A DNA stretch of 64,000 nucleotides from Streptomyces spiroverticillatus (lineage in GTDB: Bacteria > Actinomycetota > Actinomycetes > Streptomycetales > Streptomycetaceae). The first letter of the stretch is position 1. Each line of letters begins with the position of its first letter. Position numbers and translations under genes: made by a program. Positions 26,583-34,370 of the stretch are shown in pieces. The stretch covers positions 558,001 to 622,000 of the forward strand of contig BMUX01000003.1 of NCBI GenBank assembly GCA_014650415.1, written 5' to 3'. The notes beneath the pieces are model-generated. The model had not been told where the DNA came from. It worked only from the letters and a program-made list of their open reading frames with translations, and ran no database searches.

Positions 26583-26610
26583 CCGCGAGCACCGGTGCCG
26601 GTGCTCGCGG
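26583..26610 (-). terminator. Perfect 13-bp hairpin with 2-base centre
   Basis: CCGCGAGCACCGG (26583-26595) and its complement (26598-26610) flank a TG centre. It lies downstream of the minus-strand RsbW-like gene. Related copies of GCACCGGTG nearby (about 26629 and 26660) suggest local duplication. Confidence 0.65.
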
Positions 26611-26676
26611 TATGAGCGCAGTGAGCACCAGCACCGGTGACAGGGACATCGCGTCGCCGGCACCGGTGCTGTGCTT

Positions 26677-27192
26677 TCAGCCCAGATCGTCGAACGGGAC
26701 CGCGAAGTCCAGCGCCGGTGGTGCGACGCGTGTGGCGAAGTCGCTGTGCCGGTCGCTCTCTTCGAGCACCACCCACACCGTCACCTCGCCGGACGTACGG
26801 TCGTCCCGTACGCCCCAGTCGCGGGCGAGCGCGCTGATGATGTTCAGCCCGCGGCCGCCCCGTGCGGTCACCGAGGGAGTGGCCGGAACAGGGCGGGTCG
26901 GACCGCCGCCGTCCGTCACTTCCACGGTCAGCCGCCCCGTCGGGCCGACGCCCCACGCGGCCCGCACGTCCCCGTCGCCGACCTCCGCCGCCCCCAGGGG
27001 CCTGCCGTGCCGACAGGCATTGCTCAGTAGTTCGGAAAGGACCAGAACCGCATCATCGACGACCGATTCGGACACCCCTTGCGTGCGCAGTTCCGTACGC
27101 ATCTGGTGTCTTGCCGCGCCCACGCCGGCAGGGCCATGCGGAATGGCCATGCACGACGACGTGGGCACCTCCTGTGCCTCCATCAACGCCAC
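26677..27192 (-). CDS. RsbW-like ATP-binding regulatory protein
   Basis: This is a 171-residue GHKL-domain protein with N box ELLSNACRHG, G1 box DGGGPT and G2 box GGRGLNIISALA. G1 departs from DxGxG, so ATP affinity may be reduced. A C-terminal tail of about 35 residues follows the core. The GTG at 27192 is chosen because GGAGG lies eight bases upstream; the in-frame ATG at 27183 lacks one. Proteins of this type are abundant in Streptomyces and act as anti-sigma kinases. It is an orphan here. Its upstream region holds the palindrome CATTGGCCAATG. Confidence 0.85.
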   Translation of the reverse strand: MALMEAQEVPTSSCMAIPHGPAGVGAARHQMRTELRTQGVSESVVDDAVLVLSELLSNACRHGRPLGAAEVGDGDVRAAWGVGPTGRLTVEVTDGGGPTRPVPATPSVTARGGRGLNIISALARDWGVRDDRTSGEVTVWVVLEESDRHSDFATRVAPPALDFAVPFDDLG

Positions 27193-27261
27193 CCCCGAGA
27201 CCTCCTTCGCCCCACGCCACGGTGTGAATTCCCCAATGGCCTGGACCGGAAACCGGCCAAG

Positions 27262-27273
27262 CATTGGCCAATG
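27262..27273. promoter_or_regulatory. Palindrome CATTGGCCAATG upstream of the RsbW-like gene
   Basis: A perfect 12-bp palindrome about 70 bases upstream of the start. CCAATGGCC and CGGCCAAG nearby repeat parts of it. It is a candidate operator of unknown regulator. Confidence 0.4.
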
Positions 27274-27350
27274 ATGCACTCGTAACGATCGAATCCGGTA
27301 CGGATGCGCCGGTGCACTCCCAGCAGTGGGTCCAGGTCGGCGTCCCTGCA

Positions 27351-28172
27351 CTAGGCGCGACCGAGTTGCGCGAGCACCTGCTTGGGGCGATTGGTGATGA
27401 TCGCGTCCACACCGAGACGCACGCACAGGTCCACGTCCTCCGGCTCGTTCACCGTCCAGACGTGCACCCGGTGCCCCGCGCGGTGCAGGCGGGCGATGTA
27501 GCCGGGGTGGTTGCGCACGATCCGCATGCCGGGGCCAGCGATCCGGGCGCCCGCGGGGAGCCGCCCGTCGCGCAGCCGGGGCGTCACGAACTGCATCAGG
27601 TACACCGTCGGAATGGCGGGTGCGGCCAGGCTCACCCGGTGCAGGGAGCGCGCGGAGAAGCTCATGATGCGCACCGGCGCGGGATCGCCCGCCTCCTTCG
27701 GCGGCCCGTCCAGGCCGAAGCGCCCCAGCATCTCCAGCAGCTTCTCCTCGACCTGGCCGGCCCATCGGGTGGGGTGCTTGGTCTCGATGGCCAACTGGAT
27801 CGGCCGGCCCGCGTCCGCGACGAGTTCGAGCAGCCGCTCCAGAGTCAGTACGGAGATGAGCTCGCCGCGGTCCGGGTCGCGGTCCGGGCGCTCGCCGCTC
27901 TCCTCGATGCCCTTCCAGGAACCGAAGTCGAGCGCGGCGAGGTCGGCCAGTTCCAGGGCGGATACGGCACCCCGGCCGTTCGACGTGCGGTTGACCCGGC
28001 GGTCGTGCACGCAGACGAGATGGCCGTCGGCGGTCAGGCGCACATCGCACTCCAGGGCGTCGGCCCCGTCCTCGATGGCCTTCCGGTACGCGGCCAGCGT
28101 GTGCTCGGGGGCCTCCTCGGAGGCTCCGCGGTGGGCGACTACCTGGATGGTCTGCTGTCGTGCGTGGGTCAC
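27351..28172 (-). CDS. Glycerophosphodiester phosphodiesterase
   Basis: This is a 273-residue enzyme that hydrolyses glycerophosphodiesters to glycerol 3-phosphate and an alcohol. The GDPD signature is intact: AHRGASEEAPEHTLAAY (catalytic His and Glu), ECDVRLTADGHLVCVHD (metal ligands and second His), and IETKHP. No signal peptide is visible, so it is cytosolic, in contrast to secreted GDPDs. Length is normal. The start is GTG at 28172. It is a single gene divergent from the HtrA protease, with a 310-base gap between them. Confidence 0.93.
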   Translation of the reverse strand: MTHARQQTIQVVAHRGASEEAPEHTLAAYRKAIEDGADALECDVRLTADGHLVCVHDRRVNRTSNGRGAVSALELADLAALDFGSWKGIEESGERPDRDPDRGELISVLTLERLLELVADAGRPIQLAIETKHPTRWAGQVEEKLLEMLGRFGLDGPPKEAGDPAPVRIMSFSARSLHRVSLAAPAIPTVYLMQFVTPRLRDGRLPAGARIAGPGMRIVRNHPGYIARLHRAGHRVHVWTVNEPEDVDLCVRLGVDAIITNRPKQVLAQLGRA

Positions 28173-28483
28173 CGCGTCATGGTGTCACCGACAGCGGGCA
28201 GGTGTACGCGAAGCGGTGCGGGGAACGGGAGCCGCGAGGGGCTCGTGAGGCAGTCGCGGGGCCGTTCGGCCGCTTCGGGGGAGGCCTCCGGGTGCGTCCC
28301 ATTAGTCCGGAATAAAGGATGAAGAGCGGACGCACAGGTCCCGTTTACAGTGCTCTGACGTGCTGTGGGAAAAGCTGACAGCACACACGTGCACAGCGGG
28401 AAAAACGGCCTACAGCGGGACGAAGGATCCCGGAACGTGCCGGATCATCAGAAGCAGGACGACGTGGAACCGAGGAGAGAGCT
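28173..28483. other. Divergent intergenic region with a small hairpin
   Basis: No gene. GTGCTGT (28360-28366) pairs with ACAGCAC (28378-28384). The region is less GC-rich around 28300-28330 and probably holds promoters for the GDPD and HtrA genes. No exact promoter could be set. Confidence 0.4.
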
Positions 28484-30133
28484 GTGAGCACCGAGAACGA
28501 GGGCACTGCGGTACCGGCCGCCCCGTCCGTACCGCCGTCTCCCGTCCCGGCCACGGAACAGGACGCGTCGACGGTCACCGGTGCACCCGGCTCCGGTGCA
28601 CCTGGCTCCGGTGCTGCCGACGCCGGTGCTCCTGTCACCGGTGCTGGTGCTCCGGCCGACGCTGTCACCGGCGCTGGTGCTCAGGAGGCCCCTGTCGCAC
28701 CGGCCCCGGAGCGCACGGCGGAACTCCCTGCGACCCCGCCGCCCGCAGCCCACCAGCCCCCGGCCCACCAGCCCCCGGCTCCGCACGCCCCCCAGCACCC
28801 AGCGCCGGGGGCCCCCGGTGCCCCGGGAGCGGCCTGGCCCCCGCCGCCGCCCGCGTTCCCGACGTACGGCACCGCATACAGCAGCGGCACCGGCGGTGAC
28901 GCGCACCACGGCAGCGGCGGTCACGGCACCGGCGGTCACGGCGGCAGCGGTCACGGCGGCGGCGACCCCTGGGGCGCCCCCCTGGGCCAGGAGCCCCCCG
29001 CGCCCAAGCGCAAGGGGCGCGGCGGAATGATCGCCGCCGTCCTGGTCGCCGCACTGGTGGCAGGCGGTGTCGGCAGCGGCATCGGTTTCTGGGCCGCGAA
29101 CCGCGAGGCGAACTCCCCCGGCGGCTCCACCACCATCTCCGCGGCGGGCAACCCGCAGGACTTCAAGCGCGACCCCGGCAGTGTCGCGGGCGTGGCGGGC
29201 AAGGCGCTGCCCTCCGTCGTCACCATCGACGCGCAGAGCGGCAGCGGCGAAGGCGGCACCGGCACCGGCTTCGTCTACGACAAGCAGGGCCACATCCTCA
29301 CCAACAACCACGTGGTCGCCTCGGCCGCCGACGGCGGCGAACTGTCCGTCACCTTCTCCAACGGCAAGAAGTACGCCGCCGAAGTCGTGGGCCGCGCCCA
29401 GGGTTACGACGTCGCCGTCATCAAGCTGAAGAACGCGGGGGACCTCAACCCGCTCCCCCTCGGCGACTCCGACAAGGTCGTCGTGGGCGACGCGACGATC
29501 GCCATCGGCGCCCCCTTCGGCCTGTCCAACACGGTCACCACGGGCATCATCAGCGCCAAGGACCGCCCGGTCGCCTCCGGCGACGGCCAGGGCAACAAGG
29601 CGTCGTACATGAGCGCCCTCCAGACGGACGCCTCGATCAACCCCGGCAACTCCGGTGGTCCGCTCCTGGATTCGCGCGGCGCGGTCATCGGCATCAACTC
29701 CGCGATCCAGTCCGTCCCCAGCGGCGGCTTCGGCACCGGCGGCGGCCAGGCGGGCTCCATCGGCCTCGGTTTCGCCATCCCGATCAACCAGGCCAAGACG
29801 GTCGCCGAGCAGCTCATCAAGACGGGCAAGCCGGTCTACCCGATGATCGGCGCGACGGTGGCCATGGACCAGAAGGGCGAGGGCGCCAAGATCTCCGAAT
29901 CGGGTGCGGGCAACACCCCGGCGATCACCCCGAACGGCCCGGCAGCGGCGGCGGGTCTCAAGCCCGGTGACGTCATCACCAAGTTCGAGGACCGCGTCAT
30001 CGACAGCGGCCCGACCCTGATCAGCGAGATCTGGACCCACAAGCCCGGCGACAAGGTCAAGCTGACCTACACCCGCGGCGGCAAGGAGTCCACCACCGAA
30101 GTAACCCTCCAGGCACGCGAGGGCGACAGCTGA
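28484..30133 (+). CDS. Membrane-anchored HtrA/DegP-type serine protease with PDZ domain
   Basis: This is a 549-residue protease. Residues 1-175 are a cytosolic Pro/Ala/Gly/His-rich low-complexity region. A single membrane helix spans about 181-205. The trypsin-like domain (235-435) has H276 in TNNHVV, D309 in GYDVAVIKL and S390 in NPGNSGGP, a complete triad. A PDZ domain (about 450-545) contains GPAAAAGLKPGDVI. It should face outward and act in envelope protein quality control. The GTG at 28484 has GAGGAG upstream. The tRNA-Ser(UGA) gene follows 43 bases after the stop. Confidence 0.93.
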   Translation: MSTENEGTAVPAAPSVPPSPVPATEQDASTVTGAPGSGAPGSGAADAGAPVTGAGAPADAVTGAGAQEAPVAPAPERTAELPATPPPAAHQPPAHQPPAPHAPQHPAPGAPGAPGAAWPPPPPAFPTYGTAYSSGTGGDAHHGSGGHGTGGHGGSGHGGGDPWGAPLGQEPPAPKRKGRGGMIAAVLVAALVAGGVGSGIGFWAANREANSPGGSTTISAAGNPQDFKRDPGSVAGVAGKALPSVVTIDAQSGSGEGGTGTGFVYDKQGHILTNNHVVASAADGGELSVTFSNGKKYAAEVVGRAQGYDVAVIKLKNAGDLNPLPLGDSDKVVVGDATIAIGAPFGLSNTVTTGIISAKDRPVASGDGQGNKASYMSALQTDASINPGNSGGPLLDSRGAVIGINSAIQSVPSGGFGTGGGQAGSIGLGFAIPINQAKTVAEQLIKTGKPVYPMIGATVAMDQKGEGAKISESGAGNTPAITPNGPAAAAGLKPGDVITKFEDRVIDSGPTLISEIWTHKPGDKVKLTYTRGGKESTTEVTLQAREGDS

Positions 30134-30176
30134 CCGGCTAGGCTGTCCTCGCGTCCCCGCAGGTCGGTGACGCGAG

Positions 30177-30263
30177 GGTGGGTTGCCCGAGCGGCCTAAG
30201 GGAACGGTCTTGAAAACCGTCGTGGCAGCGATGTCACCGTGGGTTCAAATCCCACACCCACCG
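30177..30263 (+). tRNA. tRNA-Ser, anticodon TGA
   Basis: The 87-base gene has a GGTGGGT/ACCCACC acceptor stem, the anticodon loop CTTGAAA giving TGA (reads UCA), a long variable arm of class II type, and a GTGGG-TTCAAAT-CCCAC T arm. CCA is not encoded. A terminator hairpin follows. Confidence 0.96.
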
Positions 30264-30271
30264 CAGTGAGT

Positions 30272-30309
30272 GAACGGCCCCCGACCAGGCATCCGGTCGG
30301 GGGCCGTTC
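30272..30309 (+). terminator. Strong hairpin after tRNA-Ser(TGA)
   Basis: A perfect 15-bp inverted repeat, GAACGGCCCCCGACC (30272-30286) with its complement (30295-30309), and an 8-base loop. Confidence 0.9.
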
Positions 30310-30310
30310 G

Positions 30311-30348
30311 CGTGCACAGGTGCGCTCGGAAAAGTGCACCTGTGCACG
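30311..30348 (-). terminator. Second hairpin, for the minus-strand Prim-Pol gene
   Basis: CGTGCACAGGTGC (30311-30323) pairs perfectly with GCACCTGTGCACG (30336-30348). It lies just past the stop of the convergent Prim-Pol gene. Confidence 0.7.
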
Positions 30349-30362
30349 CGCCCGCGGTGTGT

Positions 30363-31238
30363 CTACGCGCGCGTGCCCGCGGAGAGCCGGGCGGCCGAGG
30401 CGAGGGTGGAGTGGATTTCCTGCGGGGTGAGGCCCGTCTGGAGGGCGGCCTCGGTGAGGGCGGGGGTGAGGGTTTCGCCGATTCCGTTCTCGTAGGCACG
30501 GCAGGCGGCCCAGAAGAGGCGGGTGTTGCGTTGGCCCTCGCGGGCGGTGCGGACGAATTCCACGAGGCCGTGGCCGCTGGCGTTGCGTAACGGGGCTGAC
30601 GGCGGCGGCTTGCGGCGTTCCCGGGTGAGGAGCGCGAGGAGGGGCGGCGGGCACGGGGCGGCCGGGAGGTGCGCCGTGCCGGGGGCCAGGCGGTAGACAC
30701 CGGCCGAGGTCAGGGAGCCGGGGCCGACCAGGTAGCCGCCCGCGCCGCGGACGTCGATGGCCGGTGCGAGGCGGCTCGCGGAGTTGGGCACCGTGACGTC
30801 GGGCGGCCCGGTCAGCCAGAGGTGGCGGCCGCCGGAGGGGGTGAGCACGGTCAGGGTGGCAGGGAGCGTGAAATCGTGTTCCCGGGCCAGGTCTTGGAGG
30901 GCGGCGAGCGGGTCGGCGCCGTGTTTGGTGTCCAGGTCGAGGCCGATGAGGTGGTGCCGGGGCCGGCCGCAGGCGATGCCGTAACCGGTGGCCCAGGGGG
31001 CGGCGGCGAACAGGGCGCGGACGACCACCGGGTCGGTGGAGGCGTCGTGCACACCGTGCCCGGGGAAGCCGCAGGCGCCGCGACAGGGCGGCCCCGGCGC
31101 GGGGGGCTCGTCGCGGTGCGGCGAGGGCAGGGCCGGGAGTTTGGTCCTGGACAGCGGGATGACGGGCAGGCCGCGCTCGGCGGCCGAGAGCGCGTGCGCG
31201 AGGGCCAGGGTGGCGGTGAGCCGGTCTGGAGTGGCCAT
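30363..31238 (-). CDS. Bifunctional primase-polymerase (Prim-Pol) domain protein
   Basis: This is a 291-residue protein with a Prim-Pol domain (about residues 15-200). The catalytic acidic pair is seen in LIGLDLDTKHG, and GGRHLWL and DVRGAGGYLVGPGS match later domain motifs. The Cys/His patch CRGACGFPGHGVHD is present. The C-terminal 90 residues are helical and of unknown role. It is chromosomal, with no helicase, integrase or plasmid genes nearby, although a tRNA-Ser gene is adjacent. It may prime DNA in repair, which is inference. A degenerate relative lies at 23857-24543. Confidence 0.85.
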   Translation of the reverse strand: MATPDRLTATLALAHALSAAERGLPVIPLSRTKLPALPSPHRDEPPAPGPPCRGACGFPGHGVHDASTDPVVVRALFAAAPWATGYGIACGRPRHHLIGLDLDTKHGADPLAALQDLAREHDFTLPATLTVLTPSGGRHLWLTGPPDVTVPNSASRLAPAIDVRGAGGYLVGPGSLTSAGVYRLAPGTAHLPAAPCPPPLLALLTRERRKPPPSAPLRNASGHGLVEFVRTAREGQRNTRLFWAACRAYENGIGETLTPALTEAALQTGLTPQEIHSTLASAARLSAGTRA

Positions 31239-31543
31239 GACCCCATAGTCGTACGAATGTTCGAGTTAGGGAAGCCGGAAAAGTTGGCTAAAAATGTGCC
31301 GAAACCTTTCCTCTTATGGGGTTACTGATCCCTGTGGGCCATTTGGCCGATAGATGGGGGATTTGGGGTGAGGTTGAGGGTTTATCGACAAAACCTCACG
31401 CTTGCGAGCGAATAAGTGCGTGGTGGGTGGTTCGCCGGGGATTCGGTGGGTCAATCTGATCTCGCGACGTCGTCACCAGCACCGAGGCAGTCGGCCAACT
31501 TCCTCGGAACAAGCCGTACTTAACAGTTCCTGGAGGAATTGAC
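31239..31543. other. AT-richer gene-free region with a hairpin, upstream of the small secreted protein
   Basis: The region is clearly less GC-rich than its surroundings (for example 31261-31320 and 31381-31410). TGAGGGTTT (31375-31383) and AAAACCTCA (31390-31398) form a hairpin with one mismatch. It probably carries the regulatory sites of the divergent genes. No promoter could be assigned with confidence. Confidence 0.5.
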
Positions 31544-31855
31544 ATGGCACGTATCCGTAACGCCCGCGTCATCGCCGCTGTCGCCGCTCTCCCCCTCGCG
31601 GCCGCCCTGTTCACCGGTGTTGCCACCGCCGACAACGGCTCCTTCGCGGACGACGGATCGAACGCGACCGTTGCCACGCAGAACGGCACCGGCGTGGGCG
31701 GCACCAACAACGGCAACTCCGTCACCACGCAGCAGGTGGCCACCGGTGCCGGCGCCTCGAACCAGAACAACACCGCCGCGGTGAACGGCTCGGACGACAC
31801 GTCCATCCAGCAGGGCAACGAGAACGTCGCGGTGAACTTCACCGAGCTCTGGTAG
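31544..31855 (+). CDS. Small secreted Asn/Gln/Thr-rich protein, possibly fibre-forming
   Basis: This is a 103-residue exported protein. Residues 1-29 are a signal peptide with a basic start and an alanine-rich core ending ATA-D. The mature 74 residues are rich in Asn, Gln, Thr, Gly and Val with no Cys, Lys or Arg, and show spaced QNG, NNGN, NQNN and QQGN motifs. This pattern resembles curlin-type or other beta-stacking repeats, though exact repeat length is irregular. It is not a chaplin or rodlin by sequence. GGAGGA six bases before the ATG gives strong translation. Function is unknown; a surface or fibre role is inference. Confidence 0.75.
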   Translation: MARIRNARVIAAVAALPLAAALFTGVATADNGSFADDGSNATVATQNGTGVGGTNNGNSVTTQQVATGAGASNQNNTAAVNGSDDTSIQQGNENVAVNFTELW

Positions 31856-32024
31856 TACTGCGCGGCCTGATGGGGGTCTGTGCTGCGGGGTGAACGACTG
31901 CCTGTGCGGCGGTGCTTCGGCGCCGCCGCACAGGCATTTCCGCGTGCGGCCGGGGGTCAATCCGGCACCGGCTCCGGTGTCAGTTCCGGTGCCGGCTCCG
32001 GCGCCGGTTCCGATGTGCGTGACC

Positions 32025-32058
32025 TTGACAGGGCGCTGGGATCTGACGGACAGTCAGA
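32025..32058 (+). promoter_or_regulatory. Candidate promoter/operator of the igr-like operon
   Basis: TTGACA at 32025-32030 is a perfect -35 hexamer. TCTGAC (32042-32047) and GTCAGA (32053-32058) form a 6-bp inverted repeat where the -10 should be. A repressor site over the promoter is plausible. The -10 itself is poor. Confidence 0.4.
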
Positions 32059-32101
32059 AACCTTCTCGTGTACGTCCGGAACACCGCCGGAGGCCATCGC
32101 C

Positions 32102-33265
32102 GTGCACCTCGCCCCCACCGAGCGCCAGCAGCGACTGCGCGCCGAGCTCCGTTCGTACTTCCGCGCCCTGATGCCGGACGGACCGCCGACGGACGCGACC
32201 GCACAGCGCGATCTGCTGCGGCGGATCGGCGCGGACGGGATGCTCGGACTCGGCTGGCCGAAGGAGTACGGCGGCCAGGGCCGCGGCGCGGACGAGCAGT
32301 TCGTCTTCTTCGACGAGGCGTACCGGGCGGGCGCACCGGTCTCGATGGTCACGCTCAACACGGTCGGCCCGACCCTGATGAAGTACGGGACCGACGCCCA
32401 ACGGGACTTCTTCCTCCCGCGGATCCTGCGCGGCGAACTCGTCTTCGCCATCGGCTACAGCGAACCGGAGGCCGGAACGGACCTCGCGTCGCTGCGCACC
32501 CGCGCCGTGCGGTCGGCGGACGGAGACGCGTGGCTGATCGACGGGCAGAAGGTCTTCACCAGCAACGCCCAGAACGCGGACTGGATCTGGCTCGCCTGCC
32601 GCACCGACCCCGAAGCGCCCAAACACCGGGGGATATCGATCGTCTTGGTCCCGACGGACGCGCCCGGCTTCTCGTGGACGCCGATCGAGACGGTCGGCGG
32701 CCTGACCACCACCGCCACGTACTACGACGGGATCCGGGTCCCGGCCGGGAATCTGGTCGGGACCGAGAACGAGGGCTGGGGGCTGATCACCAACCAGCTC
32801 AACCACGAGCGCGTCGCCCTCGCCGCCATCGGGATGCAGGCCGAGGACGCGTACGAAGAAGCCTTGGCCCACGCTCGGCGCGTCGACCCGGACACCGGCG
32901 AAAGGCCAGGTGAGAGGCCCTGGGTGCGGGCCCGGCTGGCCGAGGCGCATGCCCGGCTGGCGATGGTGCGGCTGCTGAACTGGCGGCTGGTCGGCGACGT
33001 CGGCGCGGGCGCGCTGGCGCCGGGCGACGCGAGCGGCGTGAAGTTCGTCGGCACCGAGAGCGCGGTCGCCGTCTACCGGCTCTGCCAGGAAGTGGTCGGC
33101 GACGCGGGCCTGGTGCGGGCCGGCTCGCCGGGGGCCTTCGGCGACGGGGAGTTGGAGCGGATGAACCGGGCCGCGCAGATCAACACCTTCGGCGGCGGGG
33201 TGAGCGAGGTGCAGCGGGAGATCGTGGCGACCATGCGGCTCGGGATGCGGAGGACCAAGCGGTGA
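32102..33265 (+). CDS. chsE2: Acyl-CoA dehydrogenase, FadE29/ChsE2-like
   Basis: This is a 387-residue FAD-dependent acyl-CoA dehydrogenase. It has GWPKEYGGQGRG near residue 57, VTLNTVGPTL, FAIGYSEPEAGTDLASLRT (FAD/substrate motif) and DGQKVFTSNAQNADWIWLACRTDP, all close to Mycobacterium FadE29 as remembered. In M. tuberculosis this subunit pairs with FadE28 as an alpha2beta2 enzyme that oxidises the three-carbon side chain of steroid CoA thioesters. GTG at 32102 is chosen because GGAGG lies eight bases upstream. The stop overlaps the next gene (GTGA at 33262). Steroid substrate is inferred from the gene order, not shown. Confidence 0.82.
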   Translation: MHLAPTERQQRLRAELRSYFRALMPDGPPTDATAQRDLLRRIGADGMLGLGWPKEYGGQGRGADEQFVFFDEAYRAGAPVSMVTLNTVGPTLMKYGTDAQRDFFLPRILRGELVFAIGYSEPEAGTDLASLRTRAVRSADGDAWLIDGQKVFTSNAQNADWIWLACRTDPEAPKHRGISIVLVPTDAPGFSWTPIETVGGLTTTATYYDGIRVPAGNLVGTENEGWGLITNQLNHERVALAAIGMQAEDAYEEALAHARRVDPDTGERPGERPWVRARLAEAHARLAMVRLLNWRLVGDVGAGALAPGDASGVKFVGTESAVAVYRLCQEVVGDAGLVRAGSPGAFGDGELERMNRAAQINTFGGGVSEVQREIVATMRLGMRRTKR

Positions 33266-34365
33266 CGGACGGGGCGATTACGGACGGGGCGATTACGGGC
33301 GGTACGGGATCTCGGAAATTCGTCACAGAAAGTTACGACGATCGGGAACATGCCGGATTCCAGGCTCGTTTGAAGAAGTACGAGGGGCAGACGGCGGCCT
33401 CCTCGGCAGTGGGCAAGGACCTGGTCAACGAGCCGATGATCAGGCACTGGTGCGAAGCGATGGGAGACACCAGTCCGGCATACGAAGGGCCGGACGCGAT
33501 AGCTCCGCCGACGATGCTCCAAGCCTGGACGATGGGCGGATTGTCCGGGCACACGGATCGCTCGTCGGCGTACGAGGACCTGTTCGCGCTGCTCGACGGC
33601 GCCGGGTGTACGGCGGTGGTGGCCACCGACTGCGAGCAGGAGTACGTGCGGGACTTGCGGCCCGGACAGCGGATCACCTTCGACGCGGTGATCGAGTCGG
33701 TGTCCGACCGCAAGACGACCAAGCTGGGCACCGGGTACTTCGTCACGACCCGGATGGACGTCTTCGGCGACGGGGAGCTGGCGGGCACGCACCGCTTCCG
33801 CATCCTCAAGTACGCCCCGAAGGAACGCCGCAGCGGCCCGGCTGCGAGCACAACTCAACAGGGAGCGGCGAAGCAGGAGCACGCGGAACCCCGGGTGGTG
33901 CCCGGGGCGGAGTCCCGGAAGGACGCGTCTCCCGCGCTGCGGCCGCGGCCGGTGATCAACCGCGACAACGCCGGTTTCTGGAAGGGGGTTTCCGACCACC
34001 GGCTGCTGATCCAGCGCTGCGAGACGTGCGAGTTGCTCCGATTCCCGTGGCTGCCCGGATGCAACGGGTGCGGTTCGGCGCGCTGGGACACGGTCGAGGC
34101 GAGCGGCGAGGGCACGGTCTTCTCCTACGTGGTCATGCACCACCCGGCGTTCCCGGCCTTCGACCCGCCGTACGCGGTCGGGCTGATCGAGCTGGCCGAG
34201 GGCGTGCGGATGATCAGCAACGTGGTCGGGGTGCCGGCCGAGCAGGTGCGGATCGGGATGCGGGTCGAGGCGGAGTTCCGGCGGTTCGACGCGGAGTTGG
34301 AGCTTCCGGTGTTCCGGGTCGTGGACGGTTCAGCCGGTGCGGGCGACGCGGAAGGCGAGGGGTGA
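33262..34365 (+). CDS. chsH2: MaoC-like hydratase fused to DUF35 OB-fold domain, ChsH2-like
   Basis: This is a 367-residue two-domain protein. The N-terminal half (about residues 30-185) is a MaoC-like hot-dog fold. The C-terminal half (about 225-350) is a DUF35 domain: a rubredoxin-like zinc ribbon with CETC and CNGC pairs, then an OB fold. In the igr operon ChsH2 pairs its hot-dog half with ChsH1 to make the enoyl-CoA hydratase, while the DUF35 half docks the aldolase Ltp2. Both halves are intact here and the partners are next to it. A low-complexity linker joins the halves. The GTG start overlaps the previous stop by four bases. Confidence 0.85.
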   Translation: MTDGAITDGAITGGTGSRKFVTESYDDREHAGFQARLKKYEGQTAASSAVGKDLVNEPMIRHWCEAMGDTSPAYEGPDAIAPPTMLQAWTMGGLSGHTDRSSAYEDLFALLDGAGCTAVVATDCEQEYVRDLRPGQRITFDAVIESVSDRKTTKLGTGYFVTTRMDVFGDGELAGTHRFRILKYAPKERRSGPAASTTQQGAAKQEHAEPRVVPGAESRKDASPALRPRPVINRDNAGFWKGVSDHRLLIQRCETCELLRFPWLPGCNGCGSARWDTVEASGEGTVFSYVVMHHPAFPAFDPPYAVGLIELAEGVRMISNVVGVPAEQVRIGMRVEAEFRRFDAELELPVFRVVDGSAGAGDAEGEG

Positions 34366-34370
34366 GCGGG

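Noticed and set aside
31346..31353. GCCGATAG resembling the -10 of a WhiG-dependent promoter
   Set aside because: The required TAAA about 15 bases upstream is missing; GATC is there instead.
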